Assembly: GCF_030413175.1 (NCBI RefSeq)
Contig: NZ_CP129212.1
Coordinates: 5,246,450-5,310,449 of the forward strand
From: Bradyrhizobium roseum
Lineage (GTDB): Bacteria; Pseudomonadota; Alphaproteobacteria; Rhizobiales; Xanthobacteraceae
Direction: 5' to 3'
Length of the DNA: 64,000 nt
The position numbers and the translations under genes are program-made. Below are positions 8,779-17,884 of this stretch, one piece after another. The first letter of the stretch is position 1, and every line of letters starts with the position of its first letter. The notes under the pieces were generated by a model, which worked only from the letters and a program-made list of their open reading frames with translations, was not told the DNA's origin and ran no database searches.

Positions 8779-9641
8779 TGCAGCCGAGTCATCGATCCAG
8801 CGCGGAGCTTTCCCTGACCGTTCCCCCACCGGCCACAGCGAGCGAGCGGCGCGAACCGGCCATTCAGGTCTCAAACCTGAGCATTGTCTTTGACACCAAT
8901 CGCGGCCAGCTGATCGCGGTCGACCGGGTTTCGTTCGACGTGCCGCATGGTGAATTCGTTTGCATCGTCGGGCCGTCCGGCTGCGGAAAATCGACCGTGC
9001 TCAATACGATCGCCGGGCTCGAGGTGCCGTTTGAAGGCGAGATCCTGGTGGAAGGTTTGCCGGTGCATCGTCCGCGGCCCGATGTCGGCATGGTGTTTCA
9101 GCAGCCTCATCTGTTTCCGTGGAAGTCTGTCCGGCGGAACATCGCCCATGGTCCGCGAATGCTTGGAAAGTCCGCACAGCAGGCCAATGCGATTGCAGAC
9201 GACCTGATCGCCATGGTCGGACTCAAGCGCTTTGCCGACGCGCTTCCGAACACGCTTTCCGGCGGCATGCAGCAGCGCGTCGCCATTGCGCGAGCGCTCG
9301 CGAACCAGCCCCGGGTGCTGCTGATGGACGAACCTTTCGGCGCCCTCGACGCCCAGACCAGGGCGGTGATGCAGGACAACCTCTTGGAACTGCGCGACCG
9401 GATCAACGCCACAATCGTCTTCGTCACCCACGACATTGACGAAGCGATCGTACTGGCAGACCGAGTACTGATCATGAGCGCCGGACCGGGACGTATCCTT
9501 CGCCATCTCAACGTCGACCTTCCGCGACCGCGATCGAACGCAATATTGCTCGAGCCGGCCTATCTGGCGCTCAAGAAGGACTGCCTCGATGTCATCCGTG
9601 CCGAGGGATTGCGCGCGTTCCGCCAGTCGGACGAGGCTTGA
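8778..9641 (+). CDS. NitT/TauT-type ABC transporter, ATP-binding protein
   Basis: This encodes 287 residues from ATG 8778, overlapping the permease stop by one base; a GTG at 8769 is also in frame. It has Walker A GPSGCGKST, Q-loop GMVFQQPHLFPW, signature LSGGMQQRVAIARAL, Walker B RVLLMDEPFGALDAQ, and the switch His in FVTHDIDEA. It is the SsuB/TauB-like subfamily that energises import through the preceding permease. A roughly 30-residue low-complexity N-terminal extension precedes the domain. Confidence 0.94.
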   Translation: MQPSHRSSAELSLTVPPPATASERREPAIQVSNLSIVFDTNRGQLIAVDRVSFDVPHGEFVCIVGPSGCGKSTVLNTIAGLEVPFEGEILVEGLPVHRPRPDVGMVFQQPHLFPWKSVRRNIAHGPRMLGKSAQQANAIADDLIAMVGLKRFADALPNTLSGGMQQRVAIARALANQPRVLLMDEPFGALDAQTRAVMQDNLLELRDRINATIVFVTHDIDEAIVLADRVLIMSAGPGRILRHLNVDLPRPRSNAILLEPAYLALKKDCLDVIRAEGLRAFRQSDEA

Positions 9642-9738
9642 TTCCAGTCAGCATCACGTCCTCCACACGATGCGCAGCCGCGCCGGTCTGGCATGATCTT
9701 TGAATGACCTGACCGGTCTCGCGGAGGCGGAACGGGCG

Positions 9739-10464
9739 ATGCAAAGGGCAAATAAGTCTATGGCGGCCGGCGTGATGTTGGCGGAGTCGGACAGCATGGT
9801 GAGGCCCCTTCCCGGCCTGCTGGACGGACTCGGCAAGGCCGACTGCAACCGGTTGCGTGCGATCGGCCGGGCAAAGGTGCTGGAGCCCGGACAACTGGTC
9901 TGGAGCCAGGGCGACGAACAGACCGGCATCTACCTAATCGGTTCGGGACGCATCCGCAGCTACTACGCGGCGCCGTCGGGACGAGAGGTTACGCTCGCCT
10001 ATTGGTTTGCCGGCAATTTCGTCGGCGGTCCCGATCTGTTCGGGACGGGACCGCACATGTGGACGTCGGTCGCGGTAGAACGGAGCGAGCTGACATTCCT
10101 GCCCGGGGTAGCGTTGCGAAGGCTAGCGCTGGAATCTGCTTCCATCGCCGTCGCCCTGCTCGATGCTCTCGCATTCAAGGCACGATGCTATTCCGCCATG
10201 GCGCAGATGCTGGGCACCCGTTCCGTGACCGAGCGGCTGTACCGCTTGCTGATCTTCCTGTCGCATATCTACGGCGTCAAGCAAGGCAGCCAGACCGTCA
10301 TCGGCACCCCGTTCACCCATGGCGACTTCGCAAAACTGATCGGATCGACGCGGCAATGGGTGACGGTGCAACTGGCCCGGCTTCAGGAGGAAGGCATCAT
10401 TCGGTACGATCGGGAGATAATTTCGATCCTGAATCTCGCCGCGCTCGATCGAGACATGAACTAG
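9739..10464 (+). CDS. Crp/Fnr-family transcriptional regulator
   Basis: This encodes 241 residues from ATG 9739, which has GGAGG about 11 bases upstream. TTG 9700 and ATG 9760 are in-frame alternatives. A cyclic-nucleotide-binding-like beta domain (GQLVWSQGDEQTGIYLIGSG, about 50-70) leads through a dimer helix to a winged helix-turn-helix (FTHGDFAKLIGSTRQWVTVQ). No N-terminal Fnr Cys cluster is seen. It lies 97 bases after the transporter genes and may control them and the amidase. The stop codon TAG (10462-10464) is made of the TA target site plus the first base of the inserted IS element. Without the insertion it would be TAA, so the protein is unchanged. Confidence 0.88.
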   Translation: MQRANKSMAAGVMLAESDSMVRPLPGLLDGLGKADCNRLRAIGRAKVLEPGQLVWSQGDEQTGIYLIGSGRIRSYYAAPSGREVTLAYWFAGNFVGGPDLFGTGPHMWTSVAVERSELTFLPGVALRRLALESASIAVALLDALAFKARCYSAMAQMLGTRSVTERLYRLLIFLSHIYGVKQGSQTVIGTPFTHGDFAKLIGSTRQWVTVQLARLQEEGIIRYDREIISILNLAALDRDMN

Positions 10465-11510
10465 AGCGTTTCATGTTTTTATGGAAGCGTATCCGGCATT
10501 GACGAAATAGTTGCTGCATTCGTCGGACATGACGCTTCTGACGAGGTGGCCGATGTGGTCGCAGGCGTCGTCGATCGTGCGTTTCTGTGCGATGCGCATC
10601 CAGTGCTTGATCTTGGCAAAGACCTGCTCGATCGGGTTGAGGTCGGGTGAGTACGGCGGCAGGTACCACAGCCTGGCACCGGCTTTCTGGATCATCTGAC
10701 GGACGGACGGTGACTTGTGGCTACCGAGATTGTCCATCACGACGATGTCGCCCGGCCGCAGCACGCGAACGAGTTGCTGTTCGACATAGGCGCGGAAGCT
10801 CTCGCCGTTGATCGGCCCATCGAACACGCAAGGCGCAGTGAGTCGGTCACAGCGGAGCGCGCCCAGGAAGGTCAGCGTTCGCCAGTGGCCGTGCGGCGCA
10901 AAGCCGCGCAGCCGCTCACCCTTGGGCCCCCAGCCGCGCAGCGGGGCCATGTTGGTCTTGATCCAGGTCTCGTCGATGAACACCAGCCGGCTTGGATCGA
11001 GGCGATCCTGTAGGCTATGCCAGCGCTGCCGCCGCCGCGCGACGTCGGCGCGGCCCTGCTCAAGGGCGAACAGTGTTTTTTTTGAAGCTCAGACCCTCGC
11101 GTCGCAGGAACGTCCACACCGCGTGGTGCGAGACCTTCACGCCTCGTGCGGCGAGTTCGTCCTTCAGACCGTGCAGCGTCAGATGTGGCGTCTGGCTGAT
11201 CCGCTCCGCGATGAACGCCCGATGCGGCTCCAGAATCGGCTTGCGGTGCCCGCCCATCTTGCCCGGAGCCACCGAACCTGTCGCGCGATAGCGTTGGCGC
11301 CACTTCACAACGGACGACACCGCAACATCGAACCGGGCCGCCACAGCATGGCAACTCTCGCCGGATTCCACCGCCCTCACGGCTCGTTCACGAAGATCGT
11401 TCGAAAGAGGTCGGACCATTCGATGCTGGCCTCCGATCCAGCCAGCATCTTGAATCACAAACCGCCCCCCAACGGAATCCCTCCCGATTCAATCAATCGA
11501 TGAACCGCTC
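10464..11510. mobile_element. IS630-family insertion sequence, about 1047 bp, flanked by TA
   Basis: The element is bounded by imperfect terminal inverted repeats: GAGCGTTTCAT at the left end (10464-10474) and GAGCGGTTCAT read from the right end (11510-11500). They match 10 of 11, with weaker matching to about 26 bases. TA dinucleotides flank it at 10462-10463 and 11511-11512, the expected IS630/mariner target duplication. It carries one transposase on the minus strand, split by a frameshift. Removing the element and one TA restores two convergent genes whose stop codons are one base apart. Confidence 0.88.
10471..11419 (-). pseudogene. IS630-family transposase, interrupted by a frameshift in an A8 run
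   Basis: The N-terminal part (start at 11419, MVRPLSNDLRERAVRAV) holds the helix-turn-helix DNA-binding domain (HAVAARFDVAVSSVVKWRQR). It continues to EGLSFKKNTVRP and stops at 11060. The C-terminal DDE domain is in another frame. It has VFIDETW (first Asp), DIVVMDNLGSHKS (second Asp) and YSPDLNPIEQVFAKIKHWMR (Glu). At 11077-11084 eight A residues (minus strand) separate the frames. Reading seven would give FKKTLFALEQGRADVARRRQ, the usual family sequence. It is either an inactivating one-base insertion, programmed slippage on the A run, or a sequencing error. Confidence 0.85.
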
Positions 11511-11514
11511 TAAA

Positions 11515-12909
11515 TTAGCGGTCGCGCGCGCGTGACCTGAGTTCGAACGCCGCGCCGCCTCCGTCGAGTTCGAGCCGCCGCGCCAGGCCGATGAGTTCCC
11601 GGTCGCGCCAGGCGGGTGCCAGCAGTGTCACGCCCATCGGCATGCCATCAGGCAGTCGCGCATTCGGGATCGCCACCGCGCAAAGATCGAGCAAATTGGC
11701 AAAATATGAGTAGTAGCCGAGCCGATTGTTGAGCGTGACCGGATCGCCGTGCATGTCGTCGAGGGTAAACGGGCGCGGCGCCGTCGGAACCACGAGTGCA
11801 TCGAGATCGGCGAAGATGTTCTGCACGGCCCGGCGCAGCCGATAGAGCCGGTGAATGGCAGCGAAGGCGTCCATTGCGGAATAGCTGGATGCCGATCGCA
11901 GCACCGTCCTTGTGACGTCCAGCAGGCCGCCACTGTCGATATCCGTCAGCGCCGCGATGACCGAGCGGCGCTCGGCGACCCAAGGGCCGGTGAACATCAT
12001 CTCGCCGGCCTGCCTGAAAGGCGCAAAGTCGATCTCGACCGCATGGCCGCCAAGCCGGGAAAAACGTGAGCAGGCGCTCTCATAGAGTTCGGCACAATCG
12101 TTCATTCCGAAGCATTCGATATCCGCCGGCGCGATGCGGCCGAACCGGAACGTCCCGCCGGGGCCGGCGGCAGCGGAAACTGTCGCAGGGCGGCTGTAGG
12201 GATCTTCGGGGTCAAAACCCTCGATGACGCCGAGGATCGCTTCGCCATCATGGACGGTGTTGCAGAAGATCGAAACGCAATCGATCGTCGGGCAGTTCGG
12301 GACCAGCCCGCGCGAAGACACCAGGCCGACCGTCGGCTTGATGCCCACCAACTCGTTGAAGCCTGCCGGAATACGGCCCGAGCCACCGGTGTCGGTACCG
12401 AGCGCGAACACGACATGGCCGGCGGCAACCGCGACGGCAGAGCCGGAACTGGAGCCTCCCGAAACATAGAGGGCGTTGGCAACCGACGCGCAGGAGCCGT
12501 AAGGCGAGCGCGCGCCGGAGAGGCCGGTGGCGAATTGATCCAGATTGGTCTTGCCGAGGCAGATGGCGCCGGCGGCAATCAGCCGCTCGACGCTTTTCGC
12601 AGATCGCTGCGGCATGTAGCTGAAGGCCGGATATGCGGCGGTAGTCGGCATCCCCTCGACATCGATATTGTCCTTCACGCCAAAGGGAATTCCAAGCAAT
12701 GGCAGGTTTTCACCGGCCCGGGCACGCGCCATCAGCTTGATGCACTCTTCGCGCGCTTCCTCGCGAGGACGAACATGAATCCAGCAATTGCGGTGGGGTT
12801 CGCCCTCGATGCGCCGATAGGCCGTCTCGATCGCTTGCAGCGGCTCGGGGGACCCCGCGACGGTTTCGCGGAGCGGTTCGGCCCGCGCATTTGACTGGTT
12901 CAACGCCAT
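11515..12909 (-). CDS. Amidase-signature hydrolase, allophanate hydrolase-like amidase domain
   Basis: This encodes 464 residues from ATG 12909, with GAGGGAG just upstream. A longer in-frame start at 12966 lacks such a site. It has the Ser-cisSer-Lys triad of amidase-signature enzymes: Lys79 in GIPFGVKDNIDVEG, the cis-Ser near 154 in SGGSSSGSAVA, and nucleophile Ser177 in GTDTGGSGRIPAG. PTTAAYPAFSY and TNLDQFATGLSGARSPYG resemble the amidase domain of allophanate hydrolase (AtzF/DUR1 side). The roughly 130-residue C-terminal domain of full AtzF is absent, and the IS element did not cause this. It may hydrolyse allophanate or another small amide brought in by the neighbouring transporter. Confidence 0.85.
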   Translation of the reverse strand: MALNQSNARAEPLRETVAGSPEPLQAIETAYRRIEGEPHRNCWIHVRPREEAREECIKLMARARAGENLPLLGIPFGVKDNIDVEGMPTTAAYPAFSYMPQRSAKSVERLIAAGAICLGKTNLDQFATGLSGARSPYGSCASVANALYVSGGSSSGSAVAVAAGHVVFALGTDTGGSGRIPAGFNELVGIKPTVGLVSSRGLVPNCPTIDCVSIFCNTVHDGEAILGVIEGFDPEDPYSRPATVSAAAGPGGTFRFGRIAPADIECFGMNDCAELYESACSRFSRLGGHAVEIDFAPFRQAGEMMFTGPWVAERRSVIAALTDIDSGGLLDVTRTVLRSASSYSAMDAFAAIHRLYRLRRAVQNIFADLDALVVPTAPRPFTLDDMHGDPVTLNNRLGYYSYFANLLDLCAVAIPNARLPDGMPMGVTLLAPAWRDRELIGLARRLELDGGGAAFELRSRARDR

Positions 12910-13023
12910 ATCTCCCTCTTCATCGACGCCATGAAGTTGCGGGAGGTCAATCAGGGGAACAAGCAATTAAGTGCCTTGCGCAAATGAGAGGCGCCGGCCC
13001 ATCGCATAGGGCGCTTCAGAATC

Positions 13024-13054
13024 AAAAAGGCGCCGCGGAACGAACTGCGGCGCC
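13024..13054 (-). terminator. Rho-independent terminator after the lectin-like gene
   Basis: GGCGCCGC and GCGGCGCC form a GC-rich hairpin. On the minus strand it is followed by TTTTTG, placing it correctly downstream of the minus-strand lectin-like gene (ends 13110). Stem and loop (CGGAACGAACTG) are nearly identical to the terminator at 13891-13930. Confidence 0.8.
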
Positions 13055-13109
13055 TATCCTTGTCGCGTGCCCGGCGTCCGCGGAGTTTTGTCCTCCGCCC
13101 AAACTCCCC

Positions 13110-13790
13110 TCAGTTCGCCGCGAAGCAATAAAACAGCCCGTCGCCACCGGTGCTCTTCAGGTCGGCCTGCGAGCAGCCGCCGTCCGGGCCGCGCGAGGGG
13201 TGCGAGGAGTTCCAGGACTTTGACGCGTCGTCGTCGCGCAGACCGATGCGATCGGTATGGCCGACCATCGCCGCGCCTTGGGTCGAACTCGTCCAGTTCT
13301 TGCAGGTGCGGTCTTCGCCGGCAGCGAACGCGGTGCCATCAGGCTGGGATCCGGTCAGCGCGTCGTGACGATTGGGGGTATCGCCGCGGCCGTTGATGAC
13401 CTCGCCCTTTTCGCTGAGCGCGGTCTGCTTGGTCAGGCCATTGGCGCCATGCAGGTCGGCGACATCCTTGGCGACCACCTGCCCCTTCGCATTCTTCCAC
13501 GGACCCGTGCCGATCCGGTCTTTCGCATTGACGGCCGGCTTACCGTCGGCGGCCTGGGTCGAAAGATAGGCCCGCCAGGTCTTGGCACCCGCGCCGGCCG
13601 CCTGCGCCAGGGTCTGGCAGTGATTGTCGGCACCGGCGAGCCCGCCGAGGTTGCCGCCATTTCCGATGCCGTTGCTGGTCAGGAAGAAGCTGGCGTCGGC
13701 GGATTGTGCCTGCGCCGGTACGCTTGCGGTAGCCGACATGGCGGCAACGGCAAAGCATGCCGGCAAGATGATTCGAACGAGATTGCTCAT
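13110..13790 (-). CDS. Secreted lectin-like (DUF1554-type) protein
   Basis: This encodes 226 residues with a signal peptide (MSNLVRIILPACFAVAAMSA to VPAQAQS). The mature part starts FFLTSNGIGNGGNLGGLAGA followed by DNHCQTLA. That is the C-type-lectin-like pattern of DUF1554-type secreted proteins, where sample is followed by a gly-asn-leu-gly-gly-leu turn. It continues with WRAYLST, GPWKNAKG, RTCKNWTSS and the C-terminal CSQADLKSTGGDGLFYCFA. Three further Cys could form disulfides. It is probably periplasmic or extracellular, with unknown ligand. It is a single gene with its own terminator. Confidence 0.72.
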   Translation of the reverse strand: MSNLVRIILPACFAVAAMSATASVPAQAQSADASFFLTSNGIGNGGNLGGLAGADNHCQTLAQAAGAGAKTWRAYLSTQAADGKPAVNAKDRIGTGPWKNAKGQVVAKDVADLHGANGLTKQTALSEKGEVINGRGDTPNRHDALTGSQPDGTAFAAGEDRTCKNWTSSTQGAAMVGHTDRIGLRDDDASKSWNSSHPSRGPDGGCSQADLKSTGGDGLFYCFAAN

Positions 13791-13890
13791 CGAAGTCCTC
13801 CCTTTTTTGTCTGGCTCGATGTCATCAGCGCATCGTGGCAGCCATTATCCCGGCATCTTAAAGCGCCGGGGCAAGTCAGTCATCCCACAA

Positions 13891-13930
13891 AGAAAAAGGC
13901 GCCGCGGAACGAACCGCGGCGCCCTTTTTT
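13891..13930 (-). terminator. Rho-independent terminator after the Tim44-like gene (both directions possible)
   Basis: A perfect 10-bp stem (13898-13907 with 13914-13923, GGCGCCGCGG / CCGCGGCGCC) around AACGAA is flanked by an A5 run on one side and a T6 run on the other. On the minus strand it ends in TTTTTC and terminates the Tim44-like gene that ends at 13946. It is a near copy of the terminator at 13024-13054. Confidence 0.85.
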
Positions 13931-13945
13931 GTCAGCCTTGAGCGA

Positions 13946-14932
13946 TCAGCTGGTCTGCTGGATCGCCGAGAGTTCCCAATCCGCGCCGCGACGGCGGGCG
14001 AAGGTCCACACTTCGGTGGCTTCGATCGGGGTGTCGCTGCCCGCGACCACGCGGCCGGTGGTCCGCTCCATGGTCTTGTCGACCAGCGAGAACCGCATCG
14101 CCACGCTGGCGAAATCGGTCTCACCCTCGCGCCAGGCTTCTGCGAGGTCACCCTGCAGCAGCTTGACGTCGGTCACCTTGTTGACGTCGTTGCGGGCCTT
14201 GTTCTCCTCGAGATCCTTGGAGAAGTAGGACACCATTTCGGGCGTCGCCAGCGTATGCAGTTTGGCGACGTCCTCATTCGACCATGCGGCCTGGACCTCG
14301 CCGAGCAGGCGCTCGAACGCTTCATAGTCAGCCGGCTGGATTTCCAGCGCCGGCTGGTTCGAACCCAGCCCAAAACCGCTCAGTCCGGAACGGAAGCTGT
14401 TCTGGGCGCCGGGGCCTTCCGCGGCGGGAGCAGGTCCGTTGGCGTAGGCGGCGGCCGGTGTGTGGCGGCGCTGCCACCACGACATCGCCAGCCGCACCAC
14501 GATAACGATCAGGGCCACCTGCAGCAGCAGGCCGATGATCGACGAGATGCCGCCGAGGCCGGAGAACAATCCGCCGCCGGTCAGCATGCCGAACAGGCCT
14601 GCGCCGAGGAAGCCCATGGCGAGACCGCCGAGCATGCCGCCCATCATTCCGGGCCGGTTGAAGAAGCCGCCCTTGGCGGCCGCGCCGGCCGCCGGTGCGC
14701 CCACGCCGGGGCTACCGGGCTGGGTGAAGGTTCGGTTCATCGGCTGCGCCGCGCCGGGCGCCGTGGTGGTGCTGGGGGGGGCCGAATAGGTACGTGATCC
14801 ACGCGAACCGGAGCTGCCGCCACCGCCAACGCGGGCGTCCGCCGCTTCGATCGTGATCGCCAGCGGAACGGCCACCGCCATCGCCAGCGCAATCATCCGT
14901 ACAATTCCGCGCGTAGTCTGCGTGAAATTCAT
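13946..14932 (-). CDS. Tim44-like domain membrane protein
   Basis: This encodes 328 residues from ATG 14932, with GAGGAAAA 8 bases upstream. A signal peptide or anchor (RGIVRMIALAMAVAVPLAIT) precedes a Gly/Ser/Pro-rich stretch. Two hydrophobic segments follow (GMLGGLAMGFLGAGLFGMLT and SSIIGLLLQVALIVIVVRLA). The C-terminal Tim44-like domain (about 190-328) reads DYEAFERLLGEVQAAWSNED, HTLATPEMVSYF and ATEVWTFARRRGADWELSAI. Bacterial members are linked to membrane-protein or lipid-related functions that remain poorly defined. It is monocistronic with its own terminator. Confidence 0.88.
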   Translation of the reverse strand: MNFTQTTRGIVRMIALAMAVAVPLAITIEAADARVGGGGSSGSRGSRTYSAPPSTTTAPGAAQPMNRTFTQPGSPGVGAPAAGAAAKGGFFNRPGMMGGMLGGLAMGFLGAGLFGMLTGGGLFSGLGGISSIIGLLLQVALIVIVVRLAMSWWQRRHTPAAAYANGPAPAAEGPGAQNSFRSGLSGFGLGSNQPALEIQPADYEAFERLLGEVQAAWSNEDVAKLHTLATPEMVSYFSKDLEENKARNDVNKVTDVKLLQGDLAEAWREGETDFASVAMRFSLVDKTMERTTGRVVAGSDTPIEATEVWTFARRRGADWELSAIQQTS

Positions 14933-15130
14933 GTCTTTTTCCTCGTTCCCCGGCATGGGGAAGTGCTCCTAAGATGGGCAGACCCACCCAAAAGTGAAGC
15001 CGCCATAGAGACGCACCGCTGCGGCCCTCGGTCGCGGGGATGTGACGTTATGGCTGTGGGCTCGTTACCTGGCCTTAACCGAACCGGCCCCAGACCCGCC
15101 AGGCGACCAAGGCCCCGGACCGGCCTGGCG

Positions 15131-17704
15131 CTACGACGTCATGGTCTCCTTCACCTTTTCGACCAGCGCGGACAGCGCAAACGGCTTTGGCAGGAAGGCG
15201 AATTGTTCGTTCTCCGGCAAGCTCTTGTCGAAGGCTTCTTCGGCGTAACCTGAGACGAAGATGATCTTCAGGTTCGGATTGCGCTTGCGCATTTCGCGCA
15301 GCAGCGTCGGGCCGTCCATTTCCGGCATCACGACGTCGGACACGACGAGATCCACCGCGCCGTCCTTCTCTTCCAGCGCCTCCATCGCCTCGATGCCGTT
15401 GGCGGCCTCGATCACGCTGTAGCCGCGAGAGCGCAGGCCGCGCGCGTTCAGGGACCGCAGGCCGTCCTCGTCCTCGACCAGAAGGATGGTACCCTGCCCG
15501 GTCAGGTCGGCGCGCGGTTTTGCCGGCTCGGCCGCGGCGCTCTTTGCGGCACCATTCGCAGCCCCATTGGTTCCCTGGACTTCGGGCTGGGTTTCCAGCT
15601 CGGGACGGTGCCGCGGCAGGAAGATGCGGAACGAGGTGCCTTCACCCGGCACGGAGTCGACATAGACAAAGCCACCGGTCTGCTTGACGATGCCGTAGAC
15701 CGTCGAGAGGCCGAGCCCGGTGCCTTTGCCGACCTCCTTGGTCGAGAAGAAAGGTTCGAAAATCTTGTCGACGATATCGGCCGGGATGCCGGTACCGGTA
15801 TCCGAAATGTCGATCCGCACGTAGTCGGCGACCGGCAATCCCTTGTAGGAGAGCTGCGCGGATTCATCCGCCGTCACATTGGCGGTCCGCACCGTCAGCT
15901 TGCCGCCGTCCGGCATCGCGTCGCGGGCGTTGACCGCGAGATTGACCACCACCTGCTCGAACTGCGAGACGTCGACCTTGACCGGCCACAGATCGCGGCC
16001 GTGCACGAGGTCGAGCTTGACCTTCTCGCCGATCAGCCGCCGCAGCAGCATGGTGAGATCGGACAACGCGTCGCCGAGGTCCAGCACCTGCGGCCGCAGC
16101 GTCTGGCGACGCGAGAACGCGAGCAGTTGCCGCACCAGCGTCGCGGCGCGGGTCGCGTTCTGCTTGATCTGCATGATGTCCTGGAACGACGGATCGGTCG
16201 GCTTGTGCGCGTTCAAGAGGAAGTCGTTCGCCATCATGATGGCCGACAGCACGTTGTTGAAATCGTGCGCGATGCCGCCGGCGAGCTGGCCGACCATCTC
16301 CATCTTCTGCGACTGGTTGATCTGGTTTTCCAGCGTGCGCCGCTCGCTGGTCTCCAGCAGGTAGACGATGGCAGCTTCGGTATCGCGCTCGTCCTCCTCG
16401 ACCGCGGTAACGAAAAACTGCCCCCAGCGCTCCTTGGCGCCGTCGAGCATGGCCTCGACCGGCGCGATGTCGCCCTGCCCCTCGGCCGCCTGGTTGATCG
16501 CCGCGATCAGATTACCGCGGTCGCGCGCATTCACGGTGCGGAAGATCGACTTGTTGGCCGCGCCGTCCGGGCTCAGGCTCTGCGCCAGCTTGGCGAAGCG
16601 GGCGTTGGCGCGGACGACGGCGCCGGCGCGGTCCACCGTCGCGATCGCCATCGGCGTATGGTCGAAGAACCGCATGAACCGAACTTCCGCGGCGCGTTCG
16701 GGGTCAGAATGCTCGTCGCGGGTGCGGCTGATCACCAGCGTGCGCGACGACCCCGGCGAACCGTCGGCGCCGAAGGCGAGCTTGTGGTAGAGCCGCACGG
16801 GCATGGTCTTGCCGCCGCGCATGCGCAGGTCGATGTCGAACACTTCGGTCTTGACCTCGCCGGGCACCGCCACGATCGAGGTCAGCAGCGCCGCGCCGTC
16901 GCCGGAAACGATATCGGTCAGCTTCAGTCCGCCCGACCCGATCTCGGCGAGATCGTAATCGAGCCAGTTCGCCAGCGTGGCGTTGACATAAATGACATCG
17001 CCGGCCGGCGCGACCGAGAAGAAGCCGCATGGCGCATGGTCGAGATACTCGATCGCGTGCTGCAGCTCGCGGAACACGTCTTCCTGGCGCTCGCGATCCC
17101 GCGTGATGTCGGCGATCGACCACACCGCGTATTTCGCTTCGCGCTTGCTCTGGCCAAGCGGCCGAACCCGCATCCGCAACCAGCGCCCCTGCGCCCCGTC
17201 CGAGCCGGCGATGCGGACTTCTTCCTGCTGCCGCTTGCCCTCGCGCGCGGCCTTGAGCAGGCGGAACACCGCCTCCGAGACGTCCGGATTGCCGATGAAC
17301 ACTCGCTCGATCGGGCGGACGTCCTGCGGCCCGGCGGCGCCGGTCAACGTCAGATAGGCGGCGTTCGAATAGACCACGTGGCCCTTCGGGTCGGTCACCG
17401 CCAACCCGTCATAAGCGTGATCGGCGATGCGGCCCATCACGGGGTCGTCGGCGGCGCGGTCGGTGAAGCGGACGATCCCGGCGGCAAAGGCGAACAGGTT
17501 GAACAGGCCGACCATGGCGAGCAGCGCCAGCACGCCGAGGATGTAGGGCTGGGCCTGGGCGCGACCGATGGTCATCAGCGCCACCGCCACCGCCACGATG
17601 CCGGCGGCCACCAGCAGCACCAGCACGATGCTACCGCCCCGCCGCGCCGGTTCGTGGGCCGCAAACGGCTCGGTCGACAAATGGCTGTCAGTTTCGACGG
17701 TCAT
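15131..17704 (-). CDS. cckA: Hybrid sensor histidine kinase CckA
   Basis: This encodes 857 residues. Two membrane helices (about 25-47 and 53-75) precede PAS-like domains ([20 protein letters not shown] and further copies). A HisKA domain follows with His480 in [20 protein letters not shown], then an HATPase domain ([32 protein letters not shown]). A C-terminal receiver has Asp790 in [13 protein letters not shown]. This matches CckA, which feeds phosphate through ChpT to CtrA and controls cell cycle and motility in alphaproteobacteria. It is the last gene in line with flgB-flgC-fliE-fliQ-fliR-flhB, 180 bases after flhB; whether it is co-transcribed is not shown. Confidence 0.93.
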   Translation of the reverse strand: MTVETDSHLSTEPFAAHEPARRGGSIVLVLLVAAGIVAVAVALMTIGRAQAQPYILGVLALLAMVGLFNLFAFAAGIVRFTDRAADDPVMGRIADHAYDGLAVTDPKGHVVYSNAAYLTLTGAAGPQDVRPIERVFIGNPDVSEAVFRLLKAAREGKRQQEEVRIAGSDGAQGRWLRMRVRPLGQSKREAKYAVWSIADITRDRERQEDVFRELQHAIEYLDHAPCGFFSVAPAGDVIYVNATLANWLDYDLAEIGSGGLKLTDIVSGDGAALLTSIVAVPGEVKTEVFDIDLRMRGGKTMPVRLYHKLAFGADGSPGSSRTLVISRTRDEHSDPERAAEVRFMRFFDHTPMAIATVDRAGAVVRANARFAKLAQSLSPDGAANKSIFRTVNARDRGNLIAAINQAAEGQGDIAPVEAMLDGAKERWGQFFVTAVEEDERDTEAAIVYLLETSERRTLENQINQSQKMEMVGQLAGGIAHDFNNVLSAIMMANDFLLNAHKPTDPSFQDIMQIKQNATRAATLVRQLLAFSRRQTLRPQVLDLGDALSDLTMLLRRLIGEKVKLDLVHGRDLWPVKVDVSQFEQVVVNLAVNARDAMPDGGKLTVRTANVTADESAQLSYKGLPVADYVRIDISDTGTGIPADIVDKIFEPFFSTKEVGKGTGLGLSTVYGIVKQTGGFVYVDSVPGEGTSFRIFLPRHRPELETQPEVQGTNGAANGAAKSAAAEPAKPRADLTGQGTILLVEDEDGLRSLNARGLRSRGYSVIEAANGIEAMEALEEKDGAVDLVVSDVVMPEMDGPTLLREMRKRNPNLKIIFVSGYAEEAFDKSLPENEQFAFLPKPFALSALVEKVKETMTS

Positions 17705-17884
17705 AGGAAACGGCGCTGCTCTTCGGCGAGGAAATCAGACGGCACATGGAATTGGCCGGCCGCGGGCAACCCCGCGCCCGGTTGGCGCTTCTCCTGAGTG
17801 CCTGAATCGGGCCCGCAAGCGCAAGCCCATCGGGCGGCTATTTGACAGATTGAAGGCATTTCAAGGGGATTTCCAGCGGTTCCT

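Noticed and set aside
15096..15130. Inverted repeat CGCCAGGC...GCCTGGCG after cckA as terminator
   Set aside because: Loop of 18 bases and no T run on the minus strand, so not convincing.
15608..17797. Very long open frame (729 codons) on the plus strand
   Set aside because: It is antisense to cckA. The sequence is Arg/His/Asp/Leu-rich as expected from GC-biased complementary codons, with no domain and no ribosome binding site.
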